64,000 nucleotides of DNA from Myroides sp. WP-1. Its GTDB lineage: Bacteria > Bacteroidota > Bacteroidia > Flavobacteriales > Flavobacteriaceae. The notes beneath the pieces were generated by a model that was given only the letters and a program-made list of their open reading frames with translations, was not told the DNA's origin and did not search any database. The translations under genes and the position numbers were made by a program. Below are positions 46,434 to 55,843 of the stretch, piece after piece. Each line of letters opens with the position of its first letter. Position 1 is the first letter of the stretch. Location of the stretch: the NCBI RefSeq assembly GCF_014145635.1, contig NZ_JACHTC010000002.1:186001-250000 (forward strand). The letters are read 5' to 3'.

Positions 46434-46465
46434 AAAAAAAGTCTTCCGAAAGGAAGACTTTTTTT
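46434..46465. terminator. Bidirectional terminator between the permease and accD
   Basis: AAAAAGTCTTCC pairs with GGAAGACTTTTT around GAAA, with T runs on both strands. Confidence 0.88.
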
Positions 46466-46466
46466 A

Positions 46467-47321
46467 TTATCTAATAGGACGATTTAAAATCAAATCTAAG
46501 TATAGATTTACATTTTTCTTTAACTCTTTACGGTGTGTAATAAAGTCTAAGAATCCGTGTTCTAACAAGAATTCCGAAGTTTGGAATCCTTCTGGTAAAT
46601 CTTTACCTGTTGTATCTTTTACAATACGCGGTCCAGCGAAGCCAATTAACGCACCTGGTTCAGCGATATTGATATCACCTAACATAGCGAAAGATGCAGA
46701 AATACCTCCTGTAGTCGGATCTGTACAAAGTGAAATATAAGGTATCTTAGCATCACTTAGTTGAGTCAACTTAGCAGAAGTTTTTGCCATTTGCATCAAT
46801 GAAAAACCTGCTTCCATCATACGAGCTCCTCCTGATTTAGAAATCATTAGAAAAGGAATTTTATGCTTTAAAGAGTAGTCAATACCTCTAGCAATTTTTT
46901 CACCTACTACTGAACCCATAGATCCACCAATGAAAGCAAAATCCATTGCAGCAACAACTAATTTTTCTCCTTTTGAATTTCCAACAGCTACACGCACAGC
47001 ATCGTTAAGTTGTGTTTTTGAAGTAGCTTCTTTTAAGCGATCTACATATTTTTTTGTATCCTCAAACTTCAGCATATCTTTTGAAGATAGGCTTTTTGCT
47101 ATTTCTTTGTAATCGCCATTATCAAAAAGAATTTCAAAATATTCTTTACTGCCAATTCGAACGTGGTAACCATCTTCTGGACTTACCCAAAGATTTTTTT
47201 CTAATTCTTCAGAGTCAATAATTTTACCTGTTGGTGATTTGTACCATAATCCTTTTGGTATATCCTTTTTGTCCTCAGTTGGTGTTTGAATTCCTTTTTC
47301 TTTTCTTTTAAACCAAGCCAT
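46467..47321 (-). CDS. accD: Acetyl-CoA carboxylase carboxyltransferase beta subunit, without zinc ribbon
   Basis: 284 residues. The crotonase-like core is intact ([57 protein letters not shown]). At the N-terminus, where E. coli AccD has two CxxC pairs in a zinc ribbon, this protein reads [20 protein letters not shown] and [11 protein letters not shown], with none of the four Cys. The same loss appears usual in Flavobacteria. AccD with AccA moves carboxyl from biotin to acetyl-CoA to make malonyl-CoA. It follows fbaA by 46 bp without its own clear promoter. Confidence 0.96.
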   Translation of the reverse strand: MAWFKRKEKGIQTPTEDKKDIPKGLWYKSPTGKIIDSEELEKNLWVSPEDGYHVRIGSKEYFEILFDNGDYKEIAKSLSSKDMLKFEDTKKYVDRLKEATSKTQLNDAVRVAVGNSKGEKLVVAAMDFAFIGGSMGSVVGEKIARGIDYSLKHKIPFLMISKSGGARMMEAGFSLMQMAKTSAKLTQLSDAKIPYISLCTDPTTGGISASFAMLGDINIAEPGALIGFAGPRIVKDTTGKDLPEGFQTSEFLLEHGFLDFITHRKELKKNVNLYLDLILNRPIR

Positions 47322-47367
47322 AAATGTCTGTTTTGTTTATACTATGTTAATAGGTTTATGCAAGAAA

Positions 47368-48435
47368 TTACAACGTATTCACATTGTTTAAGTCTTTGAA
47401 TGCCTCTTCTAAACGAGTATTGAAAGTGATTTCTCCTTGTCTTACCCATGCACGTGGATCGTAGTACTTTTTGTTTGGTACATCCGCTCCTTCAGGGTTA
47501 CCTATTTGTGTTTTTAAATATTCAATTTTGGAAGTCATATAGTCTCTGATTCCTTCAGTATAAGCAAACTGCATATCTGTATCGATATTCATTTTGATTA
47601 CACCATAAGAAATAGCTTCTCTAATTTCTTCTAATGATGAACCAGAACCACCATGGAAAACAAAATCAACAGGATTGTGTCCTAAGTTGAATTTTTTCGC
47701 TACATAATCTTGAGAATTTTTCAAGATAATAGGCGTAAGCTTTACGTTTCCTGGTTTGTAAACGCCATGTACGTTTCCAAAAGCCGCTGCAATGGTAAAA
47801 CGAGGGCTTACTTTGCTTAATTCTTCATAAGCGTAAGCTACTTCGTCTGGTTGTGTATATAGTTTAGAAGAATCTACACCAGAGTTATCCACTCCGTCTT
47901 CTTCTCCTCCTGTAATTCCCAATTCAATTTCTAAAGTCATCCCCATCTTGTCCATTCTTTCAAGGTACTTTTTAGAGATTTCAATATTCTCTTGGATTGG
48001 TTCTTCTGATAAATCAATCATGTGTGAACTAAATAAAGGTTTACCATATTTAGTCATGTGTTCTTCACTAGCATCTAGTAAACCATCAATCCAAGGTAAT
48101 AGTTTTTTTGCACAGTGATCTGTATGTAAAATAACAGGCACACCATAAGCTTCAGCTAAAGCGTGTACGTGTTTTGCTCCTGCAATAGCCCCCGCAATAG
48201 CAGATTTTTGATTTTCGTTTGATAAACCTTTTCCTGCCATAAAAGAAGCACCGCCATTCGAAAACTGAATAATAACGGGCGCATTTAGTTTTGCTGCTGT
48301 TTCCAATACACCGTTAATAGTACTAGAACTAGTCACGTTAACAGCCGGTAAAGCAAAACCTTTCTCTTTTGCATAGTTGAATATTTCTTGCACTTGATCT
48401 CCAAATGCTACTCCAGGTTTAATATTGTGTGCCAT
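47368..48435 (-). CDS. fbaA: Class II fructose-bisphosphate aldolase
   Basis: 355 residues. The zinc-dependent fold is shown by VILHTDHCAKKLLPW (zinc His and catalytic Asp), ELGITGGEEDGVDN, FGNVHGVYKPGNVKL and FHGGSGSS. It interconverts fructose 1,6-bisphosphate and triose phosphates in glycolysis and gluconeogenesis. A TATTTTTG promoter element lies at 48459-48466; accD follows in the same direction. Confidence 0.97.
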   Translation of the reverse strand: MAHNIKPGVAFGDQVQEIFNYAKEKGFALPAVNVTSSSTINGVLETAAKLNAPVIIQFSNGGASFMAGKGLSNENQKSAIAGAIAGAKHVHALAEAYGVPVILHTDHCAKKLLPWIDGLLDASEEHMTKYGKPLFSSHMIDLSEEPIQENIEISKKYLERMDKMGMTLEIELGITGGEEDGVDNSGVDSSKLYTQPDEVAYAYEELSKVSPRFTIAAAFGNVHGVYKPGNVKLTPIILKNSQDYVAKKFNLGHNPVDFVFHGGSGSSLEEIREAISYGVIKMNIDTDMQFAYTEGIRDYMTSKIEYLKTQIGNPEGADVPNKKYYDPRAWVRQGEITFNTRLEEAFKDLNNVNTL

Positions 48436-48458
48436 AGTCGTGTGTTTAATTTATTGGA

Positions 48459-48466
48459 CAAAAATA
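48459..48466 (-). promoter_or_regulatory. Promoter -7 element of fbaA-accD
   Basis: The minus strand reads TATTTTTG, 23 nt before the fbaA ATG. Confidence 0.55.
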
Positions 48467-48481
48467 CTAATTATTATTTGA

Positions 48482-51046
48482 TTAGAATGGATAATTAATA
48501 CCAACATTCAAGACAGACTCCTTGAAGCTAAATTCTCCAAACCATTTGTGTTTGGAGTAAATCGAAGGATCGTACGTCTTGAATCCCATATCTAATCGGA
48601 ATACAAAGAAACTAAAGTCATAGCGAATTCCAAAACCCGAACTTACGGCTAAATCCTTTAATGAGCTTATTCCATTGAATGTGTAGTTCTTATCTTCAAC
48701 ATTGTCAAATACATTCCAAATGTTACCTGCATCGACAAAGAAAGCACCATTCCACTTACCCGTGATATTAAAACGGTATTCGGTACTGAAGAACAGCTTC
48801 ATATTGGCTTCATTGAAATCATTGATGCCTCCGCTTTTACCTGGCCCTAAACGATAGGATTGCCATCCGCGGTTGTCGTTTGATCCTCCAGAAAAATAGC
48901 TTCGAGAAAAAGGGATGGAGTTGGCATTGCCATAAGGAACGGCTAAACCACCAAATAAGCGAACCGCAACTACTTGTTGACGACCTAGATCCCAATATTT
49001 TACATAGTCTAACTCCGTTTTAATATATTGAGAATACTCAACGTCAAATAGTGTTCTCTTTCCAGTATGTCCTTCTTTATCACTTACCTTATTCATGATC
49101 AAATCAAGTAACCCACCAGCTGCTTCTACTTTTGCGCGAACAGTATAAAAACTATTGTCATTAATGCCTGTTCTGGTGGAGGAATTGAATGAAATATTAG
49201 AGGCTAAAATTAAGTTGTTTTCAGAAAGTCGAACTTTTCGCTCCTGAATACTTCTGATTTCATTGTAATCTTCCGGAGAAATACCCATAGGATTGTTAGT
49301 CGCTAAGGCATCTGATATGAATCGATTAGCACCTTCTCCTTGGATGGTTAAATTTCCGTTCTCATCTACATAATCCGTTGGTATTTCATATTCTTTCGAA
49401 ATCTGATTTAACGTATTGTAAGAAGATTTATATACACTAAAGTAGTTGTTAGGGTTGGTGTTTCTAACATATTGAATATTGGCAACGTCTACACTAAATG
49501 AATTGGTACGCGAAGGATACCAGCTGTAATTAATGATGCCTGTAAAATTGTCCTTATCTAATCCGATGTTTCGCTGTCTCGCAAATCCAAAACTCATTGA
49601 TGTGGTTGGTAACATGGTTTTCGGAATGATTTTATTGGACGCAAAAGGGAATAAGAAACGAGGAAAGGTTAGTTTGATATCTGCTCCATATTCTGTGACA
49701 TTGAAAAAAACATCATTAGGATTGCTCATTTGTCGAGAAGAACCAATAGTTCCTCTCAATCCGAATTCTAATATTTCTGCTCCTCTAAAAACATTTCGAA
49801 ACAACAATCCCATACTCCCTCCAATACCAAAATCTTGTATGTTCGAATGGGTGACATCTAACGAAGGGTTAAACGTCATCTTTTTTCTAGAGGTCAAGTA
49901 GATATTGCTAATTAAAGTTTTTCCTTCAGGATCACTAGGGTCTTCTAAATACTCAATTACGGGATAATTGAAGATGCGCAAGTTGCTAATAGAGCGCGAG
50001 GTTAGAATACGTCTTGAATCACTAAAAGTGCTTTGAGGTGTAATAAAGATCGCATCTGTCAAAGCTTTGGGCTTATATTGTAGTTTTGTTGAACTGTAAA
50101 TATTGAAGCCATTATACTGTAAACTATCTAAAACATAAGCTTTGTTTTTGGAAACATTGTCCGTAAAAATATTAACCTTGCTTATTTGGTAAATTTTAAA
50201 CGGAGCTTGCGCTAAGGTATCTCCAGATTTAACCGTTTGTTGATCAACGATTAAAAGAACGTTTGCTTTGTTTTTTTGCTCTAAAATTGTATCTACTTCA
50301 TAGCGAATATTGATTTCTTGAAAGTGATAAGCCCCATTATTTCTGAAGATCGTGGTTAATCTTTTGCGCTCTTCTTCAAAGTTGCTTACATCAAATACCG
50401 TGTTTTCTTTCAATGCACTCTTGGCTTTGTTGTCTTCGTAAAGTGTCTTTAAAGCCGGTGTAGAGATTAAATGTGAGATACTGTCAATGAAATAAGGATT
50501 TCCGGTTGTTACATAGTAAGAATTAGTCACTTTTTGATCTCCAGTGCGTTTCTTTTCATTGGCCACTTTTGTATCGAAAAAACCCTTGTTGAAGTAGTAA
50601 TTTTTTAAACGGCTCAAGGATTTTTCTGTTTTTAGACTATCATATAACACAGGAGGTTCTCCTGTTTTCATCAGAAAATTGTTAAAACCCGAAATGGCGA
50701 ACGATTGACCAAGACGATTGACTTGTTTTTTAGAAAGCAATCCTTCTAAAGCATTATTCGTTTTTGGGTGTTTGTTTAACCATGCATGATAGTTGGAATC
50801 AGCGTCTTGTTTGGCTAGGTTATACAAATTAAGTCGTAAACGTGTGCCAATAACTGGAAATTTACTATTGGGCTGTTGGTAGAGTTGATTGTGAATTTCC
50901 TCTTTGGAAGTTTTTTTGTCATTAATGACAATGGTGTTCTCCATCAATAGATCATAGTCCTCTGGCACATTCTTCGTTAAGGAACACGAAAAAAAACATG
51001 CAGCGGTTATGATAATAAGTGCTATTTTTGATAAATATTTGCCCAA
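48482..51046 (-). CDS. tamL: TamL-type lipidated BamA/TamA-family outer-membrane protein
   Basis: 854 residues. The signal peptide ends TAACFFSC, with a lipobox Cys, and is followed by LTKNVPEDYDLLMENTIVIN; this lipid-anchored form of TamA is called TamL and is a Bacteroidota feature. Residues about 35-400 form POTRA-like domains, and the last 400 a 16-strand barrel with motifs such as YFSGGSNDNRGWQSYRLGPG (the VRGF-like loop 6 motif is NRGW here) and a C-terminal NVGINYPF. It probably works with TamB in envelope lipid or protein traffic. Promoter at 51072-51099. Confidence 0.9.
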   Translation of the reverse strand: MGKYLSKIALIIITAACFFSCSLTKNVPEDYDLLMENTIVINDKKTSKEEIHNQLYQQPNSKFPVIGTRLRLNLYNLAKQDADSNYHAWLNKHPKTNNALEGLLSKKQVNRLGQSFAISGFNNFLMKTGEPPVLYDSLKTEKSLSRLKNYYFNKGFFDTKVANEKKRTGDQKVTNSYYVTTGNPYFIDSISHLISTPALKTLYEDNKAKSALKENTVFDVSNFEEERKRLTTIFRNNGAYHFQEINIRYEVDTILEQKNKANVLLIVDQQTVKSGDTLAQAPFKIYQISKVNIFTDNVSKNKAYVLDSLQYNGFNIYSSTKLQYKPKALTDAIFITPQSTFSDSRRILTSRSISNLRIFNYPVIEYLEDPSDPEGKTLISNIYLTSRKKMTFNPSLDVTHSNIQDFGIGGSMGLLFRNVFRGAEILEFGLRGTIGSSRQMSNPNDVFFNVTEYGADIKLTFPRFLFPFASNKIIPKTMLPTTSMSFGFARQRNIGLDKDNFTGIINYSWYPSRTNSFSVDVANIQYVRNTNPNNYFSVYKSSYNTLNQISKEYEIPTDYVDENGNLTIQGEGANRFISDALATNNPMGISPEDYNEIRSIQERKVRLSENNLILASNISFNSSTRTGINDNSFYTVRAKVEAAGGLLDLIMNKVSDKEGHTGKRTLFDVEYSQYIKTELDYVKYWDLGRQQVVAVRLFGGLAVPYGNANSIPFSRSYFSGGSNDNRGWQSYRLGPGKSGGINDFNEANMKLFFSTEYRFNITGKWNGAFFVDAGNIWNVFDNVEDKNYTFNGISSLKDLAVSSGFGIRYDFSFFVFRLDMGFKTYDPSIYSKHKWFGEFSFKESVLNVGINYPF

Positions 51047-51071
51047 CTTGATTACATAGATAAATATAGAT

Positions 51072-51099
51072 CAAAAATACATTTTTTTATGGTTACCAA
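51072..51099 (-). promoter_or_regulatory. Promoter of tamL, overlapping the divergent gene
   Basis: On minus TTG (51099-51097), 17 nt, TATTTTTG (51079-51072). The -33 lies inside the first codons of the divergent methyltransferase gene. Confidence 0.55.
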
Positions 51100-51829
51100 A
51101 AACCAAATTAAGCTAATAAAAAGCCTACATCAAAAAAAATATAGAAAAGAGCATCAATTGTTTATAGCAGAGGGAGTTAAAGTTATAGAAGAACTTTTGC
51201 GATCTTCTTTTGTCTTAGAGCATTTGTATGTGACAGATCAGGTGAAATTTAATGTGCCCAAACATCAAGTTACCATAGTTTCACAAGAAGATCTTAAGAA
51301 GATGAGTGCATTGACAACAACGCCTAATTGCTTAGCTGTTTTTCATTGCTTACCAAGCAAAACTATCGATTTTTCTGATTGGGTAGTTGCATTAGATGAT
51401 ATTCGCGATCCGGGTAATTTAGGAACAATTATTCGTTTGTGTGATTGGTTTGGCATTCGCCATTTAGTGTGTTCATTAGAAACCGTAGATGTGTACAACC
51501 CAAAGGTTATTCAAGCAACTATGGGATCTGTTTCTCGCGTAAATATAGAATACACCGATCTGTCTGCTTTGATGCAAACACTTGAGGTTCCTGTATACGG
51601 TACTTTTTTGGGAGGTGAAAATATCTATGAAATGCGAGAGGTACAGCCAGGTGTGATTGTTATGGGAAATGAGGCCAACGGTATTTCGCCCGTTATAGAA
51701 CAACTCGTATCAAGAAAGATCACCATACCGCGTTTTGGCGATTTACAACAAACAGAAAGCTTGAATGTAGCAATGGCTGCATCCATTGTTTTAAGCGAGT
51801 TTAGGAGAACTGTTTTTAGTGAACAGTAA
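51089..51829 (+). CDS. TrmH/RlmB-like RNA 2'-O-methyltransferase with substrate-binding domain
   Basis: 246 residues. Residues 1-90 form the SpoU substrate-binding domain (KKYRKEHQLFIAEGVKVIEELLRS). The catalytic SPOUT domain follows with DDIRDPGNLGTIIRLCDWF (motif 1), GNEANGISPVIE (motif 2) and QTESLNVAMAASIV (motif 3). It methylates a ribose in rRNA or tRNA; exact target unknown. It is divergent from tamL and its end overlaps convergent porT by 14 bp. This tamL-TrmH-porT-ubiE order is familiar from other flavobacteria. Confidence 0.92.
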   Translation: MVTKNQIKLIKSLHQKKYRKEHQLFIAEGVKVIEELLRSSFVLEHLYVTDQVKFNVPKHQVTIVSQEDLKKMSALTTTPNCLAVFHCLPSKTIDFSDWVVALDDIRDPGNLGTIIRLCDWFGIRHLVCSLETVDVYNPKVIQATMGSVSRVNIEYTDLSALMQTLEVPVYGTFLGGENIYEMREVQPGVIVMGNEANGISPVIEQLVSRKITIPRFGDLQQTESLNVAMAASIVLSEFRRTVFSEQ

Positions 51830-52616
51830 AGTTTAAGAAAATACCTTTTGTTTTCATCGAGGTGATGTGACCTGTCCATGGGCTGTCTGGATTTTTGTCG
51901 CGAATTAATTCGTCGTTTAATCCAAATACGCCGCGAATAGAAGGACTGAATTTGAAGTATTCAAAGTAAATATCAATACCAACACCCAATTCATAGTTAG
52001 TTGTCCATTGTTTCATTCTCCAAACGCCTTCGTAATTGTCATCATCCGATTTATGGTTGCTACTTAAGTTTAAGTCAGCAGAAAATCCTCCTAAAACATA
52101 AGGGCGAATATTTCCTGTTCTCAAAGCAGAAAACTTGACTAATAAGGGTAGGTGAATTAAGGTAGTGCTAATTGATTTATTACTAGAATTAAGTAATTCT
52201 TGAATCGAAGGTAGGTGTTCTAACGGTACATTTTTGGCGTAATAATCCATAATCAAGGCACTAGGGAATTTTAAATCCCTTTTAGAGTATACTAATCCTG
52301 GCTCAAAGCGCAAATCAATGTATTCCGTTATGCGAAGATTTCCTACAAGACCAACATTAAAACCCATATTTCCAGTTACTTGTATTTCTGAATGGTCTGT
52401 TCCGTATTGATTGGCCAAGCCTTTGACCTTGTCATGATACTGTTTATCGTATGAATAACTGAAATTCAAAAAATTTGAACCTAGATAATATCCGTAGTGA
52501 ACGCGTTGTTTGTCCCAATCCGGTTTGTTTCGGATAGGGTTTTTTCCAAAAATCCACTGTGCAGATACATTTGCAGAGGTGAATAGAATAACAAATAAAA
52601 TAAACAGTTTTCTCAT
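51816..52616 (-). CDS. porT: PorT-family outer-membrane beta-barrel (type IX secretion/gliding)
   Basis: 266 residues. A signal peptide ends ANVSAQ, then alternating beta strands (VHYGYYLGSNFLNFSYSYD, NVGLVGNLRITEYIDLRFEPGLVYSKRDL) ending FLNFTVH. Length, strand pattern and position directly after ubiE fit PorT (SprT), an outer-membrane protein needed for the type IX secretion system. The stop is 2 bp from ubiE's end on one side and overlaps the convergent methyltransferase on the other. Assignment relies partly on neighbourhood; other OMP_b-brl proteins look similar. Confidence 0.75.
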   Translation of the reverse strand: MRKLFILFVILFTSANVSAQWIFGKNPIRNKPDWDKQRVHYGYYLGSNFLNFSYSYDKQYHDKVKGLANQYGTDHSEIQVTGNMGFNVGLVGNLRITEYIDLRFEPGLVYSKRDLKFPSALIMDYYAKNVPLEHLPSIQELLNSSNKSISTTLIHLPLLVKFSALRTGNIRPYVLGGFSADLNLSSNHKSDDDNYEGVWRMKQWTTNYELGVGIDIYFEYFKFSPSIRGVFGLNDELIRDKNPDSPWTGHITSMKTKGIFLNFTVH

Positions 52617-52618
52617 AA

Positions 52619-53347
52619 CTACTTTGAAGCAGAATATATGGTTGCTATACCCATCGTTTGTGGACGGTGTTTTACAGTCTTAAACCCAACTTTCACTAAA
52701 ATATTGTTCAATTCTTGACCAAAAGGGAAATTTTTAGCAGAATCGGATAAATATTTATAAGCATCTTGATCTTTTGAAAACAATTTACCCATGAAAGGCA
52801 TGATGTTTTTAGTGTAAAAGAAGTATCCTTGCTTAAATGGAAACTTAGTCGGAACTGAGGTTTCTAAGATAATAAAAATTCCATTAGGTTTTAATACTCT
52901 TAAAATTTCTGTTAAACCTTTTTCTAAATTTTCAAAATTTCGTATTCCAAAGCCTACTGTTATGGCATCAAAAGAGTTGTCTTCGAAAGGTAAATTCTCA
53001 GAATCTCCTTGAATCATCTCAATGCGATTGTCTAGATTTAGAGCTTTTATTTTTTTTCTACCTACCTCTAACATCCCTGCAGATAGATCTAAACCTGTGA
53101 TTTTTTGAGCGTTTGTCTTGGATAAAAGAATAGCCATGTCACCAGTACCTGTTGCGATGTCCAAAATGGTGTCCGGATTTGTTTCAGCTACGAATTGTAG
53201 TACTTTTCTTCTCCAACCTTGATCCGTCCCTAAAGAGATCATTCGATTCAAATTGTCATAATTTCCAGAAATTGTATCGAACATTTGCTCTACTTGTTGT
53301 TTTTTGCCAAGTTGAGAATCTTTATAGGGCGTGATATTTTTACTCAT
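52619..53347 (-). CDS. ubiE: Demethylmenaquinone methyltransferase (UbiE/MenG)
   Basis: 242 residues from ATG 53347 (MSKNITPYKDSQLGKK); upstream in-frame starts at 53353 and 53386 are possible, but the promoter at 53364-53371 excludes the longest. SAM motifs: TILDIATGTGDMAILL, KITGLDLSAGMLEVGRKK, GDSENLPFEDNSFDAITVGFGIRN, and RVLKPNGIFIILETS. The YDNLNRMISLGTDQGWRRK region is the UbiE signature. It methylates demethylmenaquinone in the last step of menaquinone synthesis. porT follows after 2 bp, so the two are co-transcribed. Confidence 0.95.
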   Translation of the reverse strand: MSKNITPYKDSQLGKKQQVEQMFDTISGNYDNLNRMISLGTDQGWRRKVLQFVAETNPDTILDIATGTGDMAILLSKTNAQKITGLDLSAGMLEVGRKKIKALNLDNRIEMIQGDSENLPFEDNSFDAITVGFGIRNFENLEKGLTEILRVLKPNGIFIILETSVPTKFPFKQGYFFYTKNIMPFMGKLFSKDQDAYKYLSDSAKNFPFGQELNNILVKVGFKTVKHRPQTMGIATIYSASK

Positions 53348-53363
53348 TGTCATTATTTTTAGG

Positions 53364-53371
53364 CAAATATA
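53364..53371 (-). promoter_or_regulatory. Promoter -7 element of ubiE-porT
   Basis: The minus strand reads TATATTTG, 16 nt before ATG 53347. Confidence 0.6.
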
Positions 53372-53426
53372 AATAATCTCTACCAAAAAGAAGAGTTCTC
53401 AGGAGGAATAAAGATAAGGGATTAAA

Positions 53427-53455
53427 AAAGGGAATACCACTTCGGTATTCCCTTG
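53427..53455 (-). terminator. Terminator of the GNAT gene
   Basis: AAGGGAATACC pairs with GGTATTCCCTT over 11 bp, followed on minus by TTTTTT; it starts 6 nt after the stop. Confidence 0.85.
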
Positions 53456-53461
53456 TATCAA

Positions 53462-54028
53462 TTAAAATTGAATGTACATGTGATAGTATTCTCCACCAAC
53501 AAAATCAAGCTGTTTGCCCTGTACGAATCCCAAGCGTGAATACAGCTTCATTGCGTTTGGATTCTCTAGGTCAACAATTAAACCAATCTGTTTATATTGT
53601 TGGCTTTTTGCAAAGTCGGTAGCGGCTTTGAGCAGGTGACTGCCAACGCCTTTTCCTTGAACGAGTGGTGATACAGCAACTGTATCTAAATAATACTCGC
53701 CACCTTCTGTTTCTGGTTCAGGAATCATGTCATTGTTGTACTTCTTTTTCATTAGTTCCAACACAGGTTCTCTGAGTTTGTGAAAATCATCTCCATTATA
53801 TCCTGTAATAGAACCAACTACATTATCTTCTTCATCAACTGCTACGAAAGTATTTTGGAAGCTGTATAAGTTATCAGGTTGTTTAAATAGTGTGGTAAGG
53901 AAGTTAATGGCTTCTTCAATATCCTCTTGTTGAATGAAACTAAACACGATGTCTTCCATCGCTTGTAACATTAATTCAGGTACAACATCAAAATCTTCCC
54001 TTTGTGCAGGTCTAATAGTGTAATGCAT
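53462..54028 (-). CDS. GNAT-family N-acetyltransferase
   Basis: 188 residues. YYLDTVAVSPLVQGKGVGSHLLKAATDFA contains the acetyl-CoA site (Q/RxxGxG/A as QGKGVG), and AMKLYSRLGFVQGKQLDFVG is the usual C-terminal strand. It transfers acetyl groups to an unknown amine substrate. Single gene between the AGCS symporter and ubiE. Confidence 0.9.
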   Translation of the reverse strand: MHYTIRPAQREDFDVVPELMLQAMEDIVFSFIQQEDIEEAINFLTTLFKQPDNLYSFQNTFVAVDEEDNVVGSITGYNGDDFHKLREPVLELMKKKYNNDMIPEPETEGGEYYLDTVAVSPLVQGKGVGSHLLKAATDFAKSQQYKQIGLIVDLENPNAMKLYSRLGFVQGKQLDFVGGEYYHMYIQF

Positions 54029-54086
54029 GACTTTTATTTTTTAGTTGAGACAAAGGTAGAAAAGAGTTTGCTGTCTTTAGTTAACT

Positions 54087-55526
54087 TTATTTTTCTTTTA
54101 GTATTCTTTGCCAAATAGCACTGGCATTTTTAATTTTTAAACGTTCCGGATCAAAGATTGGGTTGATTCCTTGTTTGTATTGTGCGATATAATCATTTAA
54201 AGCAATGATTGTCGGTTTATGCAAAAGAAGAATAACGGTAAAGTTAATCCAAGCCATAAGTCCAACACCTATATCTCCAATGCCCCATGCAATAGAAGAG
54301 TCGTTAATTGAGGCGTAGAAGACCGTTCCTAAAAGAGTCAGACGCATGATCCAGCGCAGTATTATTTTAGGTTGATTGGTCAAATAATTTAAATTAGATT
54401 CAGCTATAAAGACATAAGACATAATGGTAGTGAAAGCGAAAAAGGTCAAAGCAATTGCGATGAATTGACTGGCAAATAAAGGAAAGTGCACTGCAATGGC
54501 TTTTACCGTATAAGCAGATCCTACTTCTACACCCGGTATGTTGTTTACAATGTAATTTCCTGCTTCATCAAAAACATTGTATTGATGTGTAAATAAAATC
54601 ATTAATGCGGTTGCTGTACAAACAAATAAGGTATCAATATATACGGAGAACGCTTGTACAAGTCCTTGTTTGACTGGGTGAGAAGTTTCGGATGCGGCAG
54701 CGGCATGTGGTGCTGTTCCTTGTCCGGCTTCGTTGGAGTAAATACCCCTTTTAACCCCCCAAGCAATGGCAGCTCCAAAGATACCGCTGAAGGTGGCTTC
54801 TAAATTAAAAGCAGAGCGAAAGATTAAAGCAAATATACCTGGGATTTCTTTGGCGTTAAGCGCAATAATAATAACCGCCATTACAATGTAAATGATCGCC
54901 ATAAAAGGAACAACGACCTGTGCAATTCGTCCAATTTTTTTTGCACCTCCAAATACTGTCAGGCTGAGTAATACACAAGTTGCTAATCCTGTTATCCATT
55001 GTGGAACGTGAAAAGCATCTTTGATACTGATAGAAATACTGTTTCCTTGAATGCTAGGTAAAAAAAGTACACAACTAATAAGGGTTACAAAGGCAAAAAG
55101 CAACGCAAGCTTTTTGTTGTTTAACCCTTTCTCAATGTAAAAAGCCGGACCTCCGCAGTATTGTCCATTTTTTTCTTCTTTGTAAATTTGTGCTAAGGTT
55201 GATTCGACAAAAGCAGAAGCACTTCCTAAAAAAGCAATCATCCACATCCAAAAAATGGCCCCAGGTCCTCCATAGGCAATAGCTGTTGCTACACCAACGA
55301 TATTTCCTACTCCCACACGTCCGGCTATTGCAATGCTAAATGCTTGAAATGGACTAACTCCTTTTTCTGAAGATCCTTCTGTAAATAGTAATTTCACCAT
55401 TTGTCTGATGTAACTCACTTGGACAAATCGCGTTTTAATTGTGAAAAATAATCCCGCCCCTAAGCATAAGAGAATAAAAATAGTAGACCAGACAATGCTG
55501 TTGATAAATTTAATAGCTTCTTCCAT
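54087..55526 (-). CDS. AGCS-family sodium:alanine/glycine symporter
   Basis: 479 residues with about 11 membrane helices. GRVGVGNIVGVATAIAYGGPGAIFWMW and GSASAFVESTLAQIYKE are AGCS signatures, as is AIAWGVKRGIYSNEAGQGTAPHAAA. It imports alanine or glycine with sodium. Transcribed alone; 58 bp separate it from the downstream GNAT gene. Confidence 0.95.
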   Translation of the reverse strand: MEEAIKFINSIVWSTIFILLCLGAGLFFTIKTRFVQVSYIRQMVKLLFTEGSSEKGVSPFQAFSIAIAGRVGVGNIVGVATAIAYGGPGAIFWMWMIAFLGSASAFVESTLAQIYKEEKNGQYCGGPAFYIEKGLNNKKLALLFAFVTLISCVLFLPSIQGNSISISIKDAFHVPQWITGLATCVLLSLTVFGGAKKIGRIAQVVVPFMAIIYIVMAVIIIALNAKEIPGIFALIFRSAFNLEATFSGIFGAAIAWGVKRGIYSNEAGQGTAPHAAAASETSHPVKQGLVQAFSVYIDTLFVCTATALMILFTHQYNVFDEAGNYIVNNIPGVEVGSAYTVKAIAVHFPLFASQFIAIALTFFAFTTIMSYVFIAESNLNYLTNQPKIILRWIMRLTLLGTVFYASINDSSIAWGIGDIGVGLMAWINFTVILLLHKPTIIALNDYIAQYKQGINPIFDPERLKIKNASAIWQRILKEK

Positions 55527-55843
55527 TTGACTTAATTTGAAATGAAAATAAGGAATTTTTTATCAAATGCATTGTTTTGTTGTGATTATTGTGTGTGATT
55601 TGGTTGTTTTATTTGTATTTTGAATTAAAAATCGGTTTTTTATGTGGAATTTTAAGGTGATTGTTCGGTTTTATATTAAATAAATTTTTATAGTTGGCTT
55701 TTAGTGATTACTAGGGGGAGTAGGGTAGTTAGGGTATGATAAAAAAATATTTTACTTAGGTATGTTTAATCCTTAGCGAATAATTAATAACCAAAAAAGC
55801 CACCTAATTTAGGTGGCTTTTGTAAGTATTGTGTGAGAGTTTA
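55527..55843. other. AT-rich intergenic gap of about 320 bp
   Basis: No ORF with protein-like composition and no tRNA. The only clear element is the ppa terminator at 55794-55821; the rest is T-rich on the plus strand. Confidence 0.5.
55794..55821 (-). terminator. Terminator of ppa
   Basis: AAAAGCCACCTAA pairs with TTAGGTGGCTTTT with a 2-nt gap at the tip, followed on minus by TTGG; T tract within the stem base. Confidence 0.75.
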
